Shown here: one piece after another, positions 1 through 5,133 of the stretch
How positions within the stretch are numbered: the first letter of the stretch is position 1
Layout of the letters: each line of letters starts with the position of its first letter
Source of the DNA: CAYREV01 sp964423345
GTDB taxonomy: Bacteria > Bacteroidota > Rhodothermia > Balneolales > Balneolaceae
Reading direction: 5' to 3'
Length of the DNA: 5,133 bases
Assembly (NCBI GenBank): GCA_964423345.1
Contig: CAYREV010000079.1
Coordinates: 1 to 5,133 of the forward strand
Translations under genes and position numbers: made by a program
Notes under the pieces: model-generated
The model's database searches: none
What the model was told of the DNA's origin: nothing
What the model saw: only the letters and a program-made list of their open reading frames with translations

Positions 1-1871
1 CCCGGCTTGCTGTTATCCGCAATTTCCTGAAACGCTTCTGCAATGTTCCCTTTCGTCGCCTCCTGATTATAAATAGGATAAACCAGAGTCTGCCCAAATA
101 TCCCCCCCGAGCGCGCCCGGATATTATCCACGATGGCCCCGGCGTCGGCCACCGCATAATTCAGGTTATATGAACTGTTCTCATACTCGTCAATACCTAC
201 TGCCAGAATATGAAGATTTGAGGTGATCTGCCCCCCGGTATATTCTATCTCAACAAAAGCAGGAGCTGACTCATAATCGTTTTGGCTGATGGCTCTGGCG
301 GAAATAACGTTTCTGCCCGGGACCAGCGATACCGTGAAATCCTTTTGATTCTCATTGCTGATCACTTTTAGTCCCCGCTCGCCTTCCCCGAAAAGCTTCC
401 CGTTCACAAACAACCGAATCTCTTTGACCGGATCCCCGTTGGCAGTGGCTTTAACCGTCACGTCAAGCTGCTGGTCGGAAGTTTTGATCCCGTTCAAGGG
501 ACTTGAAATTTCCACGGCAGGTGCCTTGGCCATCTGTTCCCTGAGTTCGCTGATGTCGCCCACTTCATCCCGCAACAGGGCCGGCAGCAGGCCGGGCGTG
601 AAGAAATTGGCAAAGGCCGCATCCAGCGAGGTTCGGTTTACAACTTTTCCATCAGGACTGTATTCCCGCCACTCCAGTTTGTCTAACGCCCCCTGTGTAC
701 CATCCACGCGCCCGTCTTTGGCCACCACTGCCCAGTCCTCGTGATCAATATAGAGGTCGGCAATAATTCGTTTCTCTTTATTGCTCACCAGGTTGATGAT
801 GCCTGAGGAATTGCCAATTAGAAAATGCTCTCCCTTGCCTACTTTTATCGGCACCGAGGCTTCCTTGGAATAGGACTCGTTCTTATCAACAAACATATAC
901 GTTTCTTTTGAAAGAACGGAAAAATCATTCATGTCAATAAGCAAAATTTGACCTTTTCGACTAGAATGAATAAGCATAGTCTCAGACTTGTCATCCATAA
1001 TGATCAAATTGCCGGCATCCGGAAAATCTGCCAACTCCCGTTCCGAAGCTATATCAATAATTTTTATTCCAGAAATTGATTTATATGTTTTTTTATCTGT
1101 CAACATATAAATATAAACCAGTTGGTTATTTTTGGTGATTTGAGGTCGAAAGGTCATCCCCTTTACTTTTATCTCTTTAACCTGATCACCTGTTGCAAGA
1201 TCAAAGATAAGAATATGGCTTTCTTGTTTTGTATGATCAGATATCGAACCGGATATAAATCTGCCGTCCACCGATATTTTTCCCATTCCAAAAGGGAACT
1301 TTCCTTTAAGTTCTACTCCATCATGAGTTCTTTCCCAAACATACGTCTCCGGCTTTTGGGGATTATTGCTATTATGTGATAGAATATACCCCTCATTAAT
1401 TTCTTGTACTAAATGACCATCAGGAAAATTGAACTCCTCCTCCTTTTGAAGTGTCAAGGGATTTACATACCCATAACTCACATTATTATATAACTCTTCC
1501 ATAAGATTGGCCATCGTAATCTTTTTATTCCAAATATCATCATAGCTGGTTTTTAAAAGAGTATTTTGCACAAAATGCAGTTGGACATTTCTATATTTTT
1601 GGGTCACCTTTCCAGTTTCGAGGTTAAACAAAAAAGCAGAAGGGTGAACAGTAATTACACTTCCATCCACCGATGATTCAGAAATCGAGAGAGCCATAAA
1701 TTGTTTATCTGTACTCACTGAAGGGAAGACCGTTTTCGTGGTGAAACCATCTCCGAACACTATAGTCTTTGGAGTGAGCGGATCTGATTTTTTTGCCAGA
1801 AAAATCTGGTTTTGAGCAAAGCTCATTTGTCCCGAAGAGATCAAGAAAAGAATGGTTAGAAATATTTTCAT
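1..1871 (-). CDS. Second exported beta-propeller - Ig-like - caspase-family protein, 3' end cut by window edge
   Basis: Partial gene read right to left; 623 complete codons are visible and the frame is open to position 1. The N-terminus MKIFLTILFLISSG...SFA|Q is a compact signal peptide (cleavage about 19/20), so export is likely. Residues 20-370 are beta-rich with degenerate propeller turns (ISVDGRFISGS 199-209, ILIFDLATGDQ 220-230, GIKIIDIASERE 268-279). A linker follows (DWAVVAKDGRVDG 379-391; FFTPGLLPALL 423-433), then an Ig-like domain at about 450-546 (EIRLFVNGKLFGEGERGLK 484-502). A caspase domain opens at about 552 (HILAVGIDEYENSSYNLNYAVADA), matching the start of the same domain in the upstream gene (TLVIGINEYKN...LNYARSDA). 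The catalytic His and Cys would lie beyond the left edge, so activity cannot be judged. No PDZ domain is seen. An alternative in-frame ATG at 1895 adds eight residues and leaves a 2-base gap after the upstream stop; I prefer 1871 because it gives a standard signal peptide. Diverged paralogue, likely same operon. Confidence 0.92.
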   Translation of the reverse strand, partial: MKIFLTILFLISSGQMSFAQNQIFLAKKSDPLTPKTIVFGDGFTTKTVFPSVSTDKQFMALSISESSVDGSVITVHPSAFLFNLETGKVTQKYRNVQLHFVQNTLLKTSYDDIWNKKITMANLMEELYNNVSYGYVNPLTLQKEEEFNFPDGHLVQEINEGYILSHNSNNPQKPETYVWERTHDGVELKGKFPFGMGKISVDGRFISGSISDHTKQESHILIFDLATGDQVKEIKVKGMTFRPQITKNNQLVYIYMLTDKKTYKSISGIKIIDIASERELADFPDAGNLIIMDDKSETMLIHSSRKGQILLIDMNDFSVLSKETYMFVDKNESYSKEASVPIKVGKGEHFLIGNSSGIINLVSNKEKRIIADLYIDHEDWAVVAKDGRVDGTQGALDKLEWREYSPDGKVVNRTSLDAAFANFFTPGLLPALLRDEVGDISELREQMAKAPAVEISSPLNGIKTSDQQLDVTVKATANGDPVKEIRLFVNGKLFGEGERGLKVISNENQKDFTVSLVPGRNVISARAISQNDYESAPAFVEIEYTGGQITSNLHILAVGIDEYENSSYNLNYAVADAGAIVDNIRARSGGIFGQTLVYPIYNQEATKGNIAEAFQEIADNSKP

Positions 1872-1897
1872 TTTAAAATTTAGATTACAGTTCATTA
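1872..1897 (-). other. Short intergenic gap with extra in-frame stops
   Basis: This 26-base AT-rich gap separates the two caspase genes. The stop TAA of the upstream gene (1898-1900) is followed directly by in-frame TAA (1895-1897) and TGA (1892-1894), a triple stop. There is no hairpin with a U-tract, no room for a promoter of normal size and no clear Shine-Dalgarno before the ATG at 1871, only A/T-rich sequence. An ATG at 1893-1895, overlapping the stops, is in frame with the downstream gene. The arrangement fits an operon with coupled or closely spaced translation. Confidence 0.75.
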
Positions 1898-4800
1898 TTA
1901 CTCATTTACAATACTCAACGGAAAATCCTGCCCGAAGCCATAGCTGCTGGGATACTGCGACTGTCCCTTGTGGATCTGCGTCAGTTCCGGCACCCGGTCG
2001 TTCAGAAAGGCACTCAGCTCCTGCACGGTAATCTTGCCATCCTTCACTCCCTGGTCGGCGGAGCCGTTCAGTCCCTCCAGGATGGCGTAGGTGAACACCC
2101 CATGGCCCAGGGTGGCAAACTCGGTGGCAAACTGCTCGGAGCCGCTGGCCGTCAGCCAGAAGGTGCCCGTCGAGCGGGCCAGTTGAGCGATGGCTTTCTC
2201 CTCGGCCGCCCCTCGCATGGCCAGCATCTCGGTGGCCCCGCCGCTCTGGCAGGCGTCCAGCACAAACAGCTGCTTCTGGGCCCGGATATTCTTGGAGTAC
2301 TCCTGGATTTCGGAAGCGGCAATGCCGTGGCTTTTCAGCAGGGCTTCGTTTCCATATAGCTGGGTGACGTCCGAAGGAGCCATATAAAATTCAGAGGTTC
2401 CCGTCGCGGGATCGCTCATCACCCCGTGGCCGGCGTAGTAGAAGACAAACATGTCTTCCGGGCCGGCGGCGGACTTGATCTGATCCAGGGCCGCAAGGAT
2501 ATTCTCCTTGGTGGCCTCGCTGTCGGTGATGGTCGTCTGTACCACCTCGTCAAAAATGGATTCCCCACCCTTTATTATCCGCTCCTCAAACCCCGAAGCG
2601 TCCGAACGGGCATAGTTGAGAGAGTATTTGGGATTCTTATACTCGTTGATACCGATAACCAGCGTGAACAGGCGAGTATTGGACTTGGCGCCTTCGTAAT
2701 TGACCACCAGGTATTCCGGCACACTTTCCACCCGGTCGTTATTTAGCGCTACAGCTTTAAACCGGTTTTCTCCTTGAGTCAGGCTAACGTCAAAAGAATA
2801 GCTTTCGAATGCATCCGCACGTTTTAGTCCCCGTTGGGTACCCGTAATCAGCTTGCCGTTCTGGTACAGGCGCACCTCGTCGACGCCCCCGCCCTGATCG
2901 GTTACTTTTGTCTGAATGGTAACTAATTGCCTGTCAGTATTTAATCCATGTCCCGGAGATACAAATTCCACTACGGGCGGAAGCGATATATCAGTAACAT
3001 CTCTTTTAAATTCCTCTCCTCTTAATATACGTTCCCCAAGATTTGGGGTATAAAATTCGTCATAATACTGACTTAATGGATAAAATTTAGCCTCCTCATT
3101 TCTCCCACGGTTAATGTGCCACCCGGCCAGATCTTCTCCCCCCGACGAGGCATCAAAATGCCCGCTTGGCGTATATAGAATCCAGCGATGATCTTCAGGA
3201 TTAATATAGAGCGTTGCCTTTAACCGGTCTTTTGGTTGAAAAAGGATTCCCAATTGCTCACCGTTCTTGTAAACATCAATCGTTTTTATACGACCATTCC
3301 GATTGAGCTTAAAACGAAACTTTTTTCTGGGTTTAATGTAATCAGCCATTTCATTCGTTGTACTGAAATTTTTACCGTCCAGCTCTAAAATTATATCTCC
3401 CGTCTGCAACCCGCTTTTATCTGCAAAACTACCATCCAGCAAACCGATAATCTCATACTCATATTTTGGGTTCGAACTATACCACCTGACCGTGCCATCA
3501 GAATGAGCTGTAACTACGAATTTGCCGTTGCCACTTACTTTTACATGGTTTGGCGGGCTGTCAGTACTGAACTCCCATATCTTCTCCCCGCTTGAATTAA
3601 ACCAATGTAATCCATAATAAGCTGCCACAACCACCCCTTTGCCATCAGAAGCTATATCAACTCCTCTGCCGCCTCCCATAATTTTAACAGCACGTCCATT
3701 AATCCTGGCAGTTGATTTTCCCTCCCAATCGCTGATATGAATTCCCTTTCTTTGATCCGTACTTTGGGGGAAAGTACTATTGCCTTTTCTCAACTGTCCC
3801 ATTGGGATTGAGAAAATATAATCTCCTTCCGACTGCTTAAAACTTATACCATCACCTGAAAAATTAGTTCGTAAATCCAAGGCTTTGCTATTGAAATATA
3901 ATTTAGATCTCTTCTTGGAATATTGAACGTTTCCATCCGTGTGCATCCTTACCAGACCGGGAGAATTAGTGGCCAAAATTATACCTTCATCTCCAACGGA
4001 TAGCAGATCATGAATTTGTGAAGTTCTATCTAAAGGAATATCTATATATTTCCCCCGGCCACCCTTTTCCCACCTGCGAATGGCAAACCACATTTTTTTA
4101 TTTATTCTTTTCACATGGTAGCCTACCCCAAATAAATAGCTCCCATCATCGGAAAAAGCTAGTTTACTAATTCCTTTTTCTCTAACCTCATCTAAATTGG
4201 GTCGATATAAAACTTTAAAACTCCCGGTATCAAAAACTTCAATAACCGATTTGTCCCAATATGAAACGGCAATTTGTTTGCCATCCGGTGAAAAAGTAGG
4301 GTTCATAGGTATATCACCGTTTCCTTTGAACTTTTGCATCATTTCAAAATTTGAATCATACAGCCGTATATACCCGTCATTGGATACCGTCGCAAACCTC
4401 CCCTCGCTACTAAATTCAAAATCCGTAATTCGTCCATTATATCCTTCCAGGGTCTTGATTTTATTAAACTTAATACCATCCATAGTGTACTCAACTGTAT
4501 AAATGGCTACCGAGGGATTATCCCCGCCGGGTGAGACAGCCAAATATCTGCCATCCTGAGAAAATTCCATATTACCTATTGCTGACCTGAAAGGGGTTAC
4601 CTCGTACTTCAATAATTCGCCATTTTGCGCGTCAAAAATGTAGAAAATAGCTTGTTTTGATTTTGATGTTAAAACACCCGTTGCACCACCCACTACTGCC
4701 CATCTCCCGTCCGGTGATAACGCTCCGGCATAAAGTATACCGTCACCAGACGTTGTTTCTATCGGAACCCTGAAGGTTTTTAGCAGCTTCGAGGATTTTG

Positions 4801-5113
4801 AATCCCAGAGCTTGGCGGTCCGGTCTCTTGAAGTCGTCAAAACAAGTTCCCCTCCAGCATCCCTGTCAATCGATGTAATAAGATTTGTATGCATTTCCGA
4901 GTTCAGCCTTACGACAGGATTACCGGATGGCTGCGCAAATAGCAATCCCATGGGAAGAAGCGCCAGACATGCCCAGATCAAAAGTAGTTTACCCTTACAT
5001 TCTAACCTCCTATATCTCGACCCCGGGACCTGCAGTTTAAATATCAATTTTACATTATTCATGGATTTATTCTTTTGATAACTTAATTTTAAGTCAGCTT
5101 TACACTGAAGCAT
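1898..5113 (-). CDS. Exported WD40/beta-propeller - PDZ - Ig-like - caspase (peptidase C14) protein
   Basis: Predicted exported cysteine protease of the caspase/metacaspase superfamily, 1071 residues in the longest frame. Seen in order: basic N-terminus, hydrophobic core at 43-59 and a likely signal peptidase site LFA|Q at 60/61; about ten propeller blades at 62-550 with S-x-D-G-R/K turns (SPDGRWAVV 133-141, SQDGRYLAVS 185-194, SPDGKQIAVS 275-284) and one classic WD blade end (RTAKLWD 98-104); a PDZ domain near 553-628 (SGLQTGDIILELDG 567-580); a linker with WILYTPSGHFDAS (644-656) and GWHINRG; an Ig-like domain near 712-806; the caspase domain near 814-1068. Catalytic His896 lies in YYAGHG and Cys955 in DACQSGG, followed by the usual p10-like LTAS...LGHGVFTYA...DG.ITVQEL segment and DFPL end. 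Such enzymes usually cleave after Arg or Lys; the substrate here is unknown. The start is uncertain: ATG 5113 has an AGAAGG site, ATG 5062 gives a shorter form, and residues 1-40 look non-coding. Probably co-transcribed with the next gene 26 bases on. Confidence 0.93.
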   Translation of the reverse strand: MLQCKADLKLSYQKNKSMNNVKLIFKLQVPGSRYRRLECKGKLLLIWACLALLPMGLLFAQPSGNPVVRLNSEMHTNLITSIDRDAGGELVLTTSRDRTAKLWDSKSSKLLKTFRVPIETTSGDGILYAGALSPDGRWAVVGGATGVLTSKSKQAIFYIFDAQNGELLKYEVTPFRSAIGNMEFSQDGRYLAVSPGGDNPSVAIYTVEYTMDGIKFNKIKTLEGYNGRITDFEFSSEGRFATVSNDGYIRLYDSNFEMMQKFKGNGDIPMNPTFSPDGKQIAVSYWDKSVIEVFDTGSFKVLYRPNLDEVREKGISKLAFSDDGSYLFGVGYHVKRINKKMWFAIRRWEKGGRGKYIDIPLDRTSQIHDLLSVGDEGIILATNSPGLVRMHTDGNVQYSKKRSKLYFNSKALDLRTNFSGDGISFKQSEGDYIFSIPMGQLRKGNSTFPQSTDQRKGIHISDWEGKSTARINGRAVKIMGGGRGVDIASDGKGVVVAAYYGLHWFNSSGEKIWEFSTDSPPNHVKVSGNGKFVVTAHSDGTVRWYSSNPKYEYEIIGLLDGSFADKSGLQTGDIILELDGKNFSTTNEMADYIKPRKKFRFKLNRNGRIKTIDVYKNGEQLGILFQPKDRLKATLYINPEDHRWILYTPSGHFDASSGGEDLAGWHINRGRNEEAKFYPLSQYYDEFYTPNLGERILRGEEFKRDVTDISLPPVVEFVSPGHGLNTDRQLVTIQTKVTDQGGGVDEVRLYQNGKLITGTQRGLKRADAFESYSFDVSLTQGENRFKAVALNNDRVESVPEYLVVNYEGAKSNTRLFTLVIGINEYKNPKYSLNYARSDASGFEERIIKGGESIFDEVVQTTITDSEATKENILAALDQIKSAAGPEDMFVFYYAGHGVMSDPATGTSEFYMAPSDVTQLYGNEALLKSHGIAASEIQEYSKNIRAQKQLFVLDACQSGGATEMLAMRGAAEEKAIAQLARSTGTFWLTASGSEQFATEFATLGHGVFTYAILEGLNGSADQGVKDGKITVQELSAFLNDRVPELTQIHKGQSQYPSSYGFGQDFPLSIVNE
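4995..5011 (-). promoter_or_regulatory. Strong AGGAGG Shine-Dalgarno followed by ATG-TAA, one base out of frame
   Basis: On the minus strand a perfect AGGAGG (5006-5011) is followed after 5 bases (TTAGA) by ATG (4998-5000) and immediately by TAA (4995-4997). The ATG is out of frame with the caspase gene. If the single T at 4997 were absent, the ATG would read MKGKLLLIWACLALL..., a textbook signal peptide joined exactly to the known one. This suggests that the ancestral or true start is here and that a one-base insertion, real or from sequencing, separates it from the gene. A genuine start-stop element is an alternative. Confidence 0.5.
5081..5094. repeat. 14-base AT-rich inverted repeat in the leader of the caspase gene
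   Basis: The sequence ACTTAA-TT-TTAAGT forms a perfect dyad with 6-base arms. It lies between the two candidate upstream start codons, ATG 5113 and ATG 5062, in the stretch that looks like leader DNA. A 2-base loop makes an RNA hairpin unlikely; a protein-binding operator is possible. In AT-rich DNA a dyad of this size can arise by chance, so confidence in function is low. Confidence 0.2.
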
Positions 5114-5120
5114 TTATAGC

Positions 5121-5126
5121 CCTTCT
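5121..5126 (-). promoter_or_regulatory. AGAAGG ribosome-binding-like site before ATG 5113
   Basis: Read on the minus strand, AGAAGG lies 7 bases (GCTATAA) before the ATG at 5113. This is the best support for the longest frame of the upstream caspase gene. The site is near the window edge, so any promoter cannot be assessed. The 40 residues translated from this start to the signal peptide do not look like a normal leader, so the site may be fortuitous or serve another start. Confidence 0.4.
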
Positions 5127-5133
5127 CGCAAAT

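Noticed and set aside
355..744. Plus-strand open frame of 129 codons
   Set aside because: It lies fully inside the well-supported minus-strand caspase gene 2; the product is Ser/Pro-rich, low in complexity and shows no recognisable motif.
1970..2359. Plus-strand open frames of 129 and 65 codons opposite the caspase domain
   Set aside because: They are antisense to the highly conserved catalytic region of gene 1, whose high GC content opens long frames on the other strand; no domain is seen.
1910..2674. Known caspase-gasdermin or other caspase-linked defence system
   Set aside because: No gasdermin, CRISPR, TPR-CHAT or NTPase gene is visible, and both proteins carry export signals, unlike cytosolic immune caspases.
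2426..2746. Plus-strand open frame of 106 codons
   Set aside because: Antisense to the caspase N-terminal part of gene 1; no ribosome-binding site and no recognisable family.
3464..4930. Tandem DNA repeats encoding the propeller blades
   Set aside because: The blades repeat only at protein-motif level; the DNA is diverged with no near-identical repeat units.
4800..5000. Lipoprotein signal (Cys48 in LIWAC) for gene 1
   Set aside because: The Cys lies in the middle of the hydrophobic core and is preceded by Trp, which does not fit a lipobox; the LFA|Q site is a better cleavage point.
4197..5078. Plus-strand open frames of 101 and 88 codons opposite the propeller and signal peptide
   Set aside because: Both overlap the coding strand of gene 1 and give unremarkable sequence without motifs.
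5126..5133. Possible TAnnTTTG-type (Bacteroidota -7) promoter element ending in TTTG at the right edge on the minus strand
   Set aside because: Only the TTTG half and one preceding base are inside the window, so the TA part cannot be checked.

Overview
The window holds two minus-strand protein-coding genes lying head to tail, with almost no non-coding DNA. The upstream gene (stop codon at 1898, open frame reaching up to 5113) is nearly complete. It encodes a large exported protein with a WD40/YVTN-type beta-propeller, a PDZ domain, an Ig-like domain and a C-terminal caspase-family (peptidase C14) domain with a visible His/Cys dyad. Twenty-six bases further on, a second gene starts at 1871 and runs off the left edge of the window. 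Its visible 623 residues have the same general plan (signal peptide, degenerate beta-propeller, conserved linker, Ig-like domain, start of a caspase domain) but no PDZ domain. The window ends before its catalytic His and Cys. The two are diverged paralogues and probably form one operon transcribed right to left.

The host is most likely a Bacteroidota-type bacterium or a relative (Balneolota or Rhodothermota are possible). Reasons: caspase/propeller proteins of this layout are common there, both signal peptides end in the F-A|Q cleavage context frequent in that group, and gene 2 lacks a clear Shine-Dalgarno. This is inference; no taxonomic marker is present.

Layout: 5114-5133 is the edge of the upstream leader with an AGAAGG ribosome-binding-like site. 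The 5' part of gene 1 (about 5001-5113) looks more like leader DNA than protein. It contains a strong AGGAGG followed by ATG-TAA, one base out of frame with the signal peptide, which makes the real start uncertain. 1898-5000 is the convincing body of gene 1. 1872-1897 is the short gap, beginning with two extra in-frame stop codons. 1-1871 is gene 2, truncated by the window. I see no RNA gene, insertion sequence, CRISPR array, terminator or attachment site.

Working model (inference): both proteins are exported. The propeller, with PDZ in gene 1, would sense or bind partners outside the cytoplasm, and the caspase domain would be the protease output, a one-chain arrangement loosely like a WD40 sensor coupled to a caspase. 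No gasdermin, toxin, nuclease or NTPase partner is visible here, so assignment to a defence or cell-death system is not supported by this window alone.
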